From the NCBI GenBank assembly GCA_944320495.1, contig CALUHR010000009.1, positions 62,001 through 126,000 of the forward strand: a stretch of DNA of 64,000 bases, written 5' to 3'. Origin of the DNA: Candidatus Methanomethylophilaceae archaeon. GTDB taxonomy: Archaea; Thermoplasmatota; Thermoplasmata; Methanomassiliicoccales; Methanomethylophilaceae. A model generated the notes under the pieces. It searched no databases. It was not told the origin of the DNA and saw only the letters and a program-made list of their open reading frames with translations. Made by a program: the position numbers and the translations under genes. Positions 1 to 7,394 of this stretch are shown piece after piece. Positions within the stretch are counted from its first letter, which is position 1. Every line of letters starts with the position of its first letter.

Positions 1-540
1 CATGCCGGCGACGGCGACGATGGCGTTCGACGACATTATCTCCTCGGCATGGGCCATCAGCCTGTGGAGTCCGGAGACGCCCGCGTCGTAGATGCGGACC
101 ACCTTGTTGCCCAGGGCCTCAGCGGTCTGGGCCGCCTCCTCGGCCACGGGTATGTCGCTGGTGCCCGCCGTGACGACGGCTATCTGTCCGCGGCGCTCCT
201 CCGTCGGCGTTCCGGCTATGCCTATGCGGCTCACGGGATCGTACCTCAGCCCGATCAATCCGGACACCGCTTCGGCGGATGATTGCGGCAGACGTGTGAT
301 GATGACGGATCCGGACCCGGACGCTAGGAGCCTCTCCGCTATGGACGCTATCTGTCCGGGGGTCTTGGTCTCGCCGAAGATGACCTCCGGCACACCCTGG
401 CGCATCCCACGGTGGAGGTCCACCTTGGCGAACCCCAGGTCCTCGAACGGCTCCATGCGCAGCATGAGCGCGGCGTCATCGGGGGACACGGCCCCTGCGG
501 CCACCTGGCCGAGCAGTCTCCTCAGCTCCATCTCATCCAT
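1..540 (-). CDS. larB: LarB, nickel-pincer cofactor biosynthesis carboxylase (3' end off the window)
   Basis: LarB carboxylates and hydrolyses nicotinic acid adenine dinucleotide in the first step of the nickel-pincer nucleotide cofactor pathway. The visible 180 residues start MDEMELRRLLGQV and include LGFAKVDLHRG and VIFGETKTPGQI, then the AIR-carboxylase-like (PurE-like) core with VVTAGTSDIPVAEEAA and RIYDAGVSGLHRL. About 70 C-terminal residues lie beyond the left edge. The ATG overlaps the end of larE by 8 bases, so the two are translationally coupled. No larC or larA is visible here. The family call rests on these motifs and the larE neighbour and is firm. Confidence 0.92.
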   Translation of the reverse strand, partial: MDEMELRRLLGQVAAGAVSPDDAALMLRMEPFEDLGFAKVDLHRGMRQGVPEVIFGETKTPGQIASIAERLLASGSGSVIITRLPQSSAEAVSGLIGLRYDPVSRIGIAGTPTEERRGQIAVVTAGTSDIPVAEEAAQTAEALGNKVVRIYDAGVSGLHRLMAHAEEIMSSNAIVAVAGM

Positions 541-1297
541 CTCTCACATCCTCCGATATCGAAATCCTGGTGAACCATCCCGAGAGGGCGGCCCCGATCT
601 CCCCGCTGCGTCCCATCGCCTTATCCCTCTGCGACGCGGGCATCTCGACCCTTGCCGATGTCCCGTCGGTGCGGACGCGGAAGCCGCTGAAACCGAGCCC
701 GCGCACCACATCCTCGCTGCTCTCTACGATGTCCAGCAGTTCCCGGGTGAGCGGTACGCCGGTGTCCACCCTGGTCGCCCGGCACGAGTCGGACGGCAGG
801 TCCCATGTGACGAGCCCGTCGACCCTGGAGAGATCCCTGATGCGGTCCTTGGTGAGGCCCGCGTCCCTGAGCGGCGAGACGATGCCCAGTTCTCTGATGG
901 CCCTCATCCCCGGCCTGTCATCCTCCGCGTCCGAGGCGTTTGTCCCGTCTGCTATGACGGGATATCCCATTCCGAAAGCCGCTTCGCGTATGGCGGAGAA
1001 CATGGCGCGCTTGCAGTGGTAGCAGCGATCGGCCCTGTTCTCCGAGATCTCCGGGATCCCGAGGAAGTCAATGTCCAGGACCATGGGTTCCAGCCCCTCC
1101 TCCAGGCACAGTACGATGGCGCGCTCGACCTCCGTCTCGCGGGACAGATGGGTCCTCACGATGACCGGGAGGACGTCCGCTCCCGAGGCATTGGCGCGGT
1201 GCAGGAGGAAGGCGGAGTCCGTGCCTCCGGAGAGGGCTATCGCTACCTTCCCGTTGGCGTCGAAGAAGGATTGGAGGGTCTCTTCGCTCACGTCCAC
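533..1297 (-). CDS. larE: LarE, ATP-dependent sacrificial sulfur transferase
   Basis: LarE adds sulfur to the nickel-pincer precursor using ATP. The 254-residue protein has the PP-loop ALSGGTDSAFLL near residue 20. It also has a CxxC (RCYHCKRAMF, about residue 92) and a later Cys in DSCRATR. Three such cysteines are the pattern of LarE proteins that carry a [4Fe-4S] cluster, instead of sacrificing a single cysteine as in the Lactobacillus enzyme; that assignment is inference. The start is GTG at 1297. It is the first gene of the larEB pair and overlaps larB by 8 bases. Confidence 0.93.
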   Translation of the reverse strand: MDVSEETLQSFFDANGKVAIALSGGTDSAFLLHRANASGADVLPVIVRTHLSRETEVERAIVLCLEEGLEPMVLDIDFLGIPEISENRADRCYHCKRAMFSAIREAAFGMGYPVIADGTNASDAEDDRPGMRAIRELGIVSPLRDAGLTKDRIRDLSRVDGLVTWDLPSDSCRATRVDTGVPLTRELLDIVESSEDVVRGLGFSGFRVRTDGTSARVEMPASQRDKAMGRSGEIGAALSGWFTRISISEDVRDG

Positions 1298-1333
1298 TCT
1301 CAGACCGACGGCGGTTAAAATCTGTTCCGCCGG

Positions 1334-1606
1334 TCACTCGAAGATGTGCTTCTGCCTCTCCTTCGAGATCGACAGCAGGACCTCGGCGATCTGGGACGCC
1401 TCGAACTCCGTCAGGCTGACCTCTTCGCAGAGCTCCTTGTAGTGCTGCTTGACCTCGCGCTCCTTGTCTTCGTCCCAGTAGCGCTGGTGTGAGTTCTTCT
1501 TGGCCTTCGCCAGCTCGTCGGCGATCTCCATGCGGGTGGCTATGAGGTCGATGATCTGCTCGTCGATCGCCTCGATCTGAGACCGGAGCTCATCTGTGTC
1601 GGACAT
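1334..1606 (-). CDS. Chorismate mutase, AroQ type
   Basis: This 90-residue, all-helical protein of AroQ type would convert chorismate to prephenate for phenylalanine and tyrosine synthesis. It contains the typical LRSQIEAIDEQIIDLIATRM helix, with catalytic-type Arg and Lys in ELAKAKK and later ISKERQKHIF. The length matches stand-alone AroQ. The ATG at 1606 is preferred; an in-frame GTG at 1615 would add three residues. A TATA-like AT stretch (about 1631-1642) lies upstream. The gene is separate from larE, which begins 37 bases downstream. Confidence 0.85.
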   Translation of the reverse strand: MSDTDELRSQIEAIDEQIIDLIATRMEIADELAKAKKNSHQRYWDEDKEREVKQHYKELCEEVSLTEFEASQIAEVLLSISKERQKHIFE

Positions 1607-1731
1607 TTCGATCACATCTACCTCAAGGCGAATAGATAAACTTTGGCGGACGCGACGGGGATGCCTCGCTCTCCCGGATTACATCGTGTCACTGCTGACC
1701 TTTAAATCCTGATACCACGATTCGAATAATT

Positions 1732-2229
1732 ATGGACATAGTGGAATCAAAATTCAAGTCCACTCCTGCGCAGGCCGCGGTGGTGGACCTCTTCCTGAGG
1801 GTGGGGGTCAGGATCGAGGACGGTCGCGCATGGTGCGACGGCATAGTCCTCGGCGACTGTGCCATCGGACGCGCGGCGGGCGTGGACCGCAGGGTGGTGA
1901 GGGCCACCATAGAGAAGATAGCGGGGGATCCAGATCTCCTGAGGATCTTCTCCAAGCTGAACTGCACCCTGTCCATGGTGGACATGGCGCCCGAGATCGG
2001 ATGCTCGTCCATAGTTATAACCCCGACCGATTCCCGCATGCCGGGCATCCTGGCGGACGTGACGTCGGTGCTGTACAAGCACGGCGTCTCCGTCAGGCAG
2101 GCGATGGTGGACGACGGCGGCATGGACGGCTCCGCCGAACTCCAGGTGGTCGCCTACGGCAGGATCCCGCCCGAGGCCATCCCCGAGCTGAAATCCTGCC
2201 GCGGCGTTAAGAGCGTTCTTATAAAGTGA
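1732..2229 (+). CDS. HTH plus ACT-domain regulatory protein
   Basis: This 165-residue protein combines an N-terminal helix-turn-helix-like segment (about residues 10-65, with CAIGRAAGVDRRVVRATIEKI) and a C-terminal ACT-like domain (about 90-165, with VITPTDSRMPGILADVTSVL and a following VSVRQAMVDD). This suggests a small-molecule-responsive transcription regulator, perhaps of amino-acid metabolism; the ligand is unknown. CTTTAAAT at 1701-1708 is 24-31 nt before the ATG, so the mRNA is probably leaderless. Its 3' end overlaps the convergent ramA by 11 bases. Confidence 0.72.
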   Translation: MDIVESKFKSTPAQAAVVDLFLRVGVRIEDGRAWCDGIVLGDCAIGRAAGVDRRVVRATIEKIAGDPDLLRIFSKLNCTLSMVDMAPEIGCSSIVITPTDSRMPGILADVTSVLYKHGVSVRQAMVDDGGMDGSAELQVVAYGRIPPEAIPELKSCRGVKSVLIK

Positions 2230-3853
2230 CCTTCAGGTCGAGGGTCTTGAGGACCTTCTTGGGACAGGCCTGCTCGCACCTGCGGCAGGCCGTCCCGGCG
2301 CACCTGTCGGACTGGATCTCGGCCACGAAGGACGAGGCGCCCTCGGGCCTTATGGTCAGCGCCCTCTCGGGGCACTCGCGGACGCAGCTCTTGCATCCGA
2401 TGCATCCCTCGACGACGCCGCTGAGGATGGTGCCGGACTTGATGATCCTGACCTTGCACTCCTCGGTGTCGGGGAGGTCGCGCTTGGCGAACCTCTCCAC
2501 CTTCACTACGGAGGTGTCGGGCGCGACGGGGATGTGCTTCATGTTGTACATGTCGAGCATGTCGTTGTACATGGCCATCGGCATACTGGTGCACCAGAGG
2601 GAGTACTCCACGGAGTAGAGGTTCTTGAAGAACTCCGAGGTGGCGAACATGACGTGGTCTGCCCTGAGCTGCTTCGCGAACTCGCGGAGGCTGTCGAGGT
2701 CGACCTCGCCGAGGATGATCCTCCTGGCCAGGCCGATGGAGGTGTTCCCGAACTGGACGATGTGGGTGGCGCCAGGCGCGACCATTCCGACCTCCATGGC
2801 CTTGCGGGCGTCTACATAGAGTCCGGACGCACCGGACATGTAGGCCTTCCTGACGTCCTCGATCCAGACGCCTGCGGCGTCCATGAGGGTGAGGAATCCG
2901 GCGCGGAGCGCTCCGATCGCCTTCCCGGCCTCGTCGACGTCGTGGGAGCTGATGACGATGCCGTCCTGAAGGGTCAGGGTCCCGGTCTCGGTCATGATCT
3001 TGGGAGGCTGGACGATGCCGGTCTTCATCCCGTTGGCGAGGGCGGCGATGACGCCGGTCCCGGTGATGCCGATGGCCTTGCCGTGCATGGGCCCCTCCTC
3101 GATGACAGCTCCGGTGAGGGGGTCGATGAGGTCGCCCTCCACGGGCGCGAGGGTGTCGTCGAGGACGTAGCATCTCCATCCCCTGTCGGTGATGGCGATC
3201 TCGCTCAGCGCGCCGGGGGCGGCGAGCATCCCGCGCTCAATCTCCTGCCCCTCCAGGGCGGGACCGGCGGCCGCGGACCCGCTGTAGATTTTTCCGTTGA
3301 CGATGAGGGCCATCTCGGCGTTCGTGCCGTAGTCGACGATGATGCAGGGCTCCTTCTCCTCGAGGATGTCCGTCATCATCATCATGGCGATGGCGTCGGC
3401 GCCGATCTCGTGCCTGACCGCAGGGGGGATGATGACCTCCGCGTCCGGCATGCCGTGGATCCCGAGGGACTCGGCGGAGACGATGTCCCCGTTCCTCGGA
3501 GGGGAGACGACGCCCAGTTCGTCCAGCATGTTCTTGCCGGCGAAGGCTAGGTCGCGGATCTCGATGTTCTGGAACAGCGAGAGCTGGAAGGGGTTGCCGC
3601 AGACGCCGATCTTCTCGACCTTGGACAGGTCGATGTTCAGCTCCGCGAAGAGGTTGTTGATCGCTCCGATCATGAGTCCGTGGGCGACCTCCTGTCCCGC
3701 CTTCATGGCGAAGTTGACGTGGTCGATGACGTTCATGCCGGGTATGGGGTGGCGCTCGGTGATCGCCGTCGCCACGGTCTTCTTGGAATCCAGGTCGATG
3801 GCCTGGCAGCGGAATCCGCTGGTTCCGATGTCGAGTGCTATGCCGTATCTCAT
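2219..3853 (-). CDS. ramA: RamA, corrinoid activation ATPase of methylamine methanogenesis
   Basis: RamA uses ATP to reduce inactive Co(II) corrinoid proteins of methylamine methyltransferase systems to Co(I). The 544-residue protein has an N-terminal ASKHA-like segment (ALDIGTSGFR), a DUF4445-type core (IVDYGTNAEMALI, GITGTGVIAAL) and two C-terminal [4Fe-4S] motifs (CIGCKSCVRECP, then CAGTACRRCEQACP). Its ATGA start overlaps the pylD stop, so it is in the pyl operon. That links pyrrolysine synthesis to the Pyl-containing methylamine methyltransferases it serves. The stop is TAA and overlaps the convergent ACT gene. Confidence 0.93.
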   Translation of the reverse strand: MRYGIALDIGTSGFRCQAIDLDSKKTVATAITERHPIPGMNVIDHVNFAMKAGQEVAHGLMIGAINNLFAELNIDLSKVEKIGVCGNPFQLSLFQNIEIRDLAFAGKNMLDELGVVSPPRNGDIVSAESLGIHGMPDAEVIIPPAVRHEIGADAIAMMMMTDILEEKEPCIIVDYGTNAEMALIVNGKIYSGSAAAGPALEGQEIERGMLAAPGALSEIAITDRGWRCYVLDDTLAPVEGDLIDPLTGAVIEEGPMHGKAIGITGTGVIAALANGMKTGIVQPPKIMTETGTLTLQDGIVISSHDVDEAGKAIGALRAGFLTLMDAAGVWIEDVRKAYMSGASGLYVDARKAMEVGMVAPGATHIVQFGNTSIGLARRIILGEVDLDSLREFAKQLRADHVMFATSEFFKNLYSVEYSLWCTSMPMAMYNDMLDMYNMKHIPVAPDTSVVKVERFAKRDLPDTEECKVRIIKSGTILSGVVEGCIGCKSCVRECPERALTIRPEGASSFVAEIQSDRCAGTACRRCEQACPKKVLKTLDLKVTL

Positions 3854-4671
3854 GCCCTCATCTCCTTCTTGATTGTGTAAGCCGCGCTGTTGACCGCCAT
3901 GACCGCGGCCCCTATCTCCAGCGGGTCGTGGATTATCGCCTTGCACCTGGTGCGCCCCTCCAGGTCGTAGTAGTGGGGGACGCCGGGGCTGGATATGATC
4001 GATCCCTGGGCGATGATCTCCCCGGGGATGATGTAGGGCGCGGCGTTGATCAGCAGCGTGTTGTCCGAGATGGCGTTCTCGACCCCCCTTATAGCCTTTG
4101 CGCCCAGAGGTATGAGGGCTTCGGCCTTCGAGTAGTCGATATCGGTGACCTGCACGTTCGCGCCCCAGTCCAGGAGGATGCGTGTCGCCCAGGACCCGAC
4201 CCTGCCGGCCCCGACGACGAGCACGTCCTTCCCCTCGACGCCGCCGGCCGCGTTCTTGAGGCACACGGAGTATCCCATGGCGGTGCCCCAGGAGTTGTCG
4301 GTGTACTTGCGCTCGGCGGTGTTGTAGGCGATGAACATGGGGTCGTCGGACATCATGATGATGTCGGCGCCGAGGTTCGTGGCCTCCGAGAACCCTGCGA
4401 CGTCGGTGCCCTGGGTCACGCATCCGCGCATCCCGAGCCTGGTGGTGATGGCGTTCACGGATTTGGCGAATCCGCCGATGATGCCGAGTCCGGAGGTGAT
4501 CGGGATCGCCGCCGCGAAGAACCTCGAGAAGTCGTAGTCGTCCATCTCCAGGCCGGCCGCCTCCATGGCGATCCCCTTGACGGTCTTGCCCGTCATCTTC
4601 ATCAGCCTGGTGTCGAGGTCCATCTTGTCGTCGGGGACCCCCCAGATCATGTCCTCTGTGAGCCTTGTCAT
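3850..4671 (-). CDS. pylD: PylD, pyrrolysine synthase dehydrogenase
   Basis: PylD oxidises 3R-methyl-D-ornithyl-lysine and closes the ring to give pyrrolysine. The 273-residue protein starts MTRLTEDM and has the characteristic AAAIPITSGLGIIGGF segment and an NAD-binding Rossmann motif (VLVVGAGRVGSWATRILL, about residue 150). It ends in HDPLEIGAAVMAVN. One base separates it from pylC upstream and it overlaps ramA downstream by four bases. Length and motifs match PylD. Confidence 0.96.
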   Translation of the reverse strand: MTRLTEDMIWGVPDDKMDLDTRLMKMTGKTVKGIAMEAAGLEMDDYDFSRFFAAAIPITSGLGIIGGFAKSVNAITTRLGMRGCVTQGTDVAGFSEATNLGADIIMMSDDPMFIAYNTAERKYTDNSWGTAMGYSVCLKNAAGGVEGKDVLVVGAGRVGSWATRILLDWGANVQVTDIDYSKAEALIPLGAKAIRGVENAISDNTLLINAAPYIIPGEIIAQGSIISSPGVPHYYDLEGRTRCKAIIHDPLEIGAAVMAVNSAAYTIKKEMRA

Positions 4672-4672
4672 C

Positions 4673-5839
4673 TCATACCTCCTTGGGTGAGGCGTCGCTG
4701 AGCGAATCCACCCCGCAAGCCTCCATTATCGCCCGCATCACCGACAGGCGGCGGTCTTCGGCCTCCTCGGGGGTCGCCCCGGAGACCATGAAAGTTCCGT
4801 GCCACTCCTCCGCCCCGGGGGAGTAGTCGCTTATCGAGTCGTCCGATCCGAACAGCCCGCTCTCCATCCTGGGCGAGCGGACGTGGGAGAACTCCTTCTC
4901 CCCGGTCGTCTCAAGGGCGCCGTCCTTGAAATGCAGATGCCAGTAGATCCCGGCGCCCCTGCTGCTCGAGACCCCGGTCCATTGCCCTAGCCTCGATTCG
5001 ACGAGCTGGCGCAGCAGGTTGATGCCGGTGGCGGTGAGTATCGCGGCCGGCGTCTGGCTGGGGATGCGAGCGTCGATCTCCAGGTACCTCAGGCCCTTCG
5101 GGGTCTGGATGGCCTCGACGTCCATGAGTCCCCTGAGGCCGAGCCTCTCGGCGGTCCTCTCGGAGCATCCCCTGAATCCCTCCTCGTCCTCCGGTGTGAG
5201 CATCCCGGGGAAGCAGCGGACCTCCTTGCAGTCGTAGCCGCCGTCGAGGACGACCTCTGTCACGATGTAGCTCCTGGCTGTGCGTCCGTCTCCGATGACC
5301 TCCATCGACAGGCTCCTGCCGTGGACGAACTCCTGGATCACGACCTCCTGTCCCATGGACTCGACCCTGCGGACGCCCGCCTCGAGCTCGGCGTCGTCGT
5401 GCGCGACGGACACTCCGAGGCTCCCGCTCAGGGAGGAGGGCTTGACGATGACCGGGAATCCGCACTCAGGCCATCTGCCGGGGAGCGGGACGCCCGCCGC
5501 CCGCATCAGCTCGTTGGATTCGAGCTTGGACTGGGAGACGTCGTAGGCGCGTATGTCGAAGAGGAACGGGATCCCAGCTTCGGAGAGGACGGCGTCCAGC
5601 CTCATGAGCAGGTCGTGCTCCTCGCAGGCCGGCAGGACGGCGTCGCAGGTGCGGAACACCCTCATTGCCCGGTCGGGATCGTTTAGCGGATTGAGGACAT
5701 GCGGCTCGTCGCAGATGGACAGCGCGGGGGCATCGCCCCTCCTGTCGATCACGACGGTCTCGTATCCGGCCTTGTGTGCGAGGAAGACGGCCTCCATGCC
5801 CTGGAGGGCGCCGCCGACTATGCAGAGCCTCGTCTCCAG
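4673..5839 (-). CDS. pylC: PylC, 3R-methyl-D-ornithine:L-lysine ligase
   Basis: PylC is an ATP-grasp enzyme that joins 3-methylornithine to lysine. An N-terminal Rossmann-like segment (LCIVGGALQGMEAVFLAHKAG) is followed by ATP-grasp motifs (FPVIVKPSSLSGSLGV, VVIQEFVHGRSLSMEVI) and LEIDARIPSQTPAAILTATG, giving about 388 residues. There is no ATG, GTG or TTG upstream of the Rossmann motif in this frame. The only start that keeps the motif and does not run through pylS is CTG at 5839, so the start is inferred. The stop lies one base before pylD. Confidence 0.92.
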   Translation of the reverse strand: METRLCIVGGALQGMEAVFLAHKAGYETVVIDRRGDAPALSICDEPHVLNPLNDPDRAMRVFRTCDAVLPACEEHDLLMRLDAVLSEAGIPFLFDIRAYDVSQSKLESNELMRAAGVPLPGRWPECGFPVIVKPSSLSGSLGVSVAHDDAELEAGVRRVESMGQEVVIQEFVHGRSLSMEVIGDGRTARSYIVTEVVLDGGYDCKEVRCFPGMLTPEDEEGFRGCSERTAERLGLRGLMDVEAIQTPKGLRYLEIDARIPSQTPAAILTATGINLLRQLVESRLGQWTGVSSSRGAGIYWHLHFKDGALETTGEKEFSHVRSPRMESGLFGSDDSISDYSPGAEEWHGTFMVSGATPEEAEDRRLSVMRAIMEACGVDSLSDASPKEV

Positions 5840-5847
5840 TCCCCCGA

Positions 5848-6669
5848 TCAGTCGAGCTTGCACCCGTTGAGGTAGGTGTTGCTCTTCCCGGTCTTCCTGA
5901 CGCTGCTCTTGCCGTTCTTGAGCATGAGGAGCCTCTCGAGCCCGAATCCCACGCCCGCCCACGGCTCGTGGACGTCGTGCGCCGGGTCGAGGATGTGGGG
6001 TCCGACGGCTCCGGAGGCGACCTCCGTGCCGTTCACCTCGACGTCGAGCGTCTCCACGTAGACGTCGGACTCCTCCCTGGACAGGGTGTAGTCGAGTCCA
6101 GCGGCCTCCATGACGATGGCGATATACTCCTTCAGGCACTCGGTCGGGTCCCCGTCGGGTCCCATGTCCACCAGGTTCATCATGGTGAACTCCTCGAGGT
6201 GCCTGTAGCTCTTGGATTCCTTCCTGAAGCACTGGCCGATCTCGAAGATCTTGACCGGGCCGTCGGTGTGGTCCCTGAGCCTGCGCATGACGACGTAGAG
6301 GTTGGGCGCCAGCATGGGCCTCAGCGCGCGCTTGTCGTCTATGAAGAAAACCTGCTTGTACAGGTCGTGCTCGGGGGTGATGGTCATCTTCGCAAGCTGC
6401 TGCGTGGAGATGATGGTGGGGGTGCGGACCTCGATGAATCCGTGGGCCACGAGGGCGTCCCTGATCCTGCACTCGAGCTCGGACAGGTCGTGCCTGGTGG
6501 GGGAGGCGATCATGTCGGCGATGGCCGCGTCGTTGGCCGCTTCGGTCTTCGACATGAGCTTGGCGAACTGCCTGTCGCGCTCCGCTGCATCCTGGAAGTC
6601 CAGATCGGAATAGTCGTCGTCGCCGTACTCCATCAGGTGCTGGATCTGGGGGTCCGTGAATCCTGTCAT
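5848..6669 (-). CDS. pylS: PylS, pyrrolysyl-tRNA synthetase (PylSn-lacking type)
   Basis: This enzyme charges tRNA-Pyl with pyrrolysine for insertion at UAG. The 273-residue protein is only the class II catalytic domain: FIEVRTPTII, RALRPMLAPNLY, KIFEIGQCFRKES (motif 2) and GAGFGLERLL-like GVGFGLERLL (motif 3). It has no N-terminal PylSn domain, as in Methanomassiliicoccales. The start at 6669 matches the usual family N-terminus; an in-frame ATG at 6678 would add three residues. It lies 15 nt after tRNA-Pyl and is probably cotranscribed with it. Confidence 0.97.
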   Translation of the reverse strand: MTGFTDPQIQHLMEYGDDDYSDLDFQDAAERDRQFAKLMSKTEAANDAAIADMIASPTRHDLSELECRIRDALVAHGFIEVRTPTIISTQQLAKMTITPEHDLYKQVFFIDDKRALRPMLAPNLYVVMRRLRDHTDGPVKIFEIGQCFRKESKSYRHLEEFTMMNLVDMGPDGDPTECLKEYIAIVMEAAGLDYTLSREESDVYVETLDVEVNGTEVASGAVGPHILDPAHDVHEPWAGVGFGLERLLMLKNGKSSVRKTGKSNTYLNGCKLD

Positions 6670-6684
6670 TTGTAACACTGTCCA

Positions 6685-6755
6685 TGGCGAAAGGCCGGGG
6701 TGTCGATCCCCGCTGGCTAGGTTTTAGAGACCCGCTGGTCGCCGGACCGCCCTCC
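6685..6755 (-). tRNA. pylT: tRNA-Pyl (anticodon CUA), CCA encoded
   Basis: Read on the minus strand the RNA begins GGAGGGC and ends GCCTTTCGCCA. The acceptor stem is seven pairs (two G-U), followed at once by the D arm, without the usual two linker bases. The anticodon arm holds CTA at 6727-6725 (loop TCTCTAAAA). The variable loop is very short, followed by a T arm with CGGGGATCGACACCCCG. This compact form and the loop sequence are those of Methanomassiliicoccales tRNA-Pyl. CCA is encoded. It sits directly before pylS. Confidence 0.96.
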
Positions 6756-6779
6756 TTGGGAGAAATGCCGTGCCAACCG

Positions 6780-6786
6780 TATTTAA
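6780..6786 (-). promoter_or_regulatory. TATA box of the tRNA-Pyl/pyl operon
   Basis: On the minus strand TTAAATA lies 25-31 nt before the tRNA-Pyl 5' end, the archaeal TATA distance. The rest of 6787-6948 holds a second AT-rich element (ATTAAATC, about 6826-6833). I see no gene or RNA there. Confidence 0.7.
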
Positions 6787-6948
6787 CGGTTCGCTAGACA
6801 CCGGCATACCCTGGATTGTCTCAATGGATTTAATAGCTTTCTCGGACCAGTGCGAGCTACACGGGTATGACCGAAGCCTCGTTATGAAGTAAAATTGATA
6901 TAGGATGGGTGAGGCCGAACACACGGCCAGCACCACTGATTGGAGCGG

Positions 6949-7314
6949 TCAGTCGAATTCGACGTCCTCGTTCTGGGTGACCGTGAACTTGATCCCCGCA
7001 TCGGTCATGAGGTTGCTGATGGTGTCGGCGAGGCGGTTCAGGTCCTGGGACTTGGAGTACGTCTTGAGGTAGAACTCGCTCCTGTCCATCGGGAACACGA
7101 GGCGGATCTTGCCCTTCCTGTTGTATCCCTCGGGCTTCCTGTTCTGCTCGAGATCCGACATGTTGAGGTCGATCAGCATCTGGAGGATCTCCTCCTCCTC
7201 GGGCATCTGGCCGATGTCGTCGAGCAGGAGTTTGAGAATGTCGGGGAACACCGGAGCCAGGTCCTTGTAGGGGGTCTTGCCTTTCAGCAGGAAGTTGACG
7301 CTGTAGACCTTCAT
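6949..7314 (-). CDS. Conserved-looking hypothetical protein, 121 aa
   Basis: I do not recognise this protein. It is soluble and acidic with no cysteine pairs or membrane segment. It begins MKVYSVNFLLKGKTPYKD and has the acidic helix PEEEEILQMLIDLNMSDLEQ; a predicted alpha/beta make-up with a ferredoxin-like flavour is a guess. A TATA-like AT stretch (7333-7341, on the minus strand ATAAATAC) lies 20-27 nt upstream, consistent with a leaderless message. It is divergent from thiDN and followed by the pyl promoter region. Confidence 0.7.
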   Translation of the reverse strand: MKVYSVNFLLKGKTPYKDLAPVFPDILKLLLDDIGQMPEEEEILQMLIDLNMSDLEQNRKPEGYNRKGKIRLVFPMDRSEFYLKTYSKSQDLNRLADTISNLMTDAGIKFTVTQNEDVEFD

Positions 7315-7394
7315 CGGGCGACGAACCTAGGCCGCCGTATTTATCGTTGTTGGCCCGGAATCCCTATTATAGATTGGAACCCATGTCGCGACCC

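Noticed and set aside
2534-3550. Long open frame antisense to ramA (and similar long frames antisense to the membrane winged-helix gene and to cbiG/cbiD)
   Set aside because: GC-rich genes give long antisense frames; the products are His/Asp/Gly-rich with no family motifs, while the opposite strand encodes clear proteins.
4673-6685. A fused PylS-PylC or larger PylC of 670 residues
   Set aside because: The upstream part is out of frame with pylS and Arg/His-rich; the PylC family begins at the Rossmann motif near 5835.
6788-6948. A second tRNA or small RNA upstream of tRNA-Pyl
   Set aside because: No acceptor stem or T-arm pairing could be found; only AT-rich promoter-like elements.
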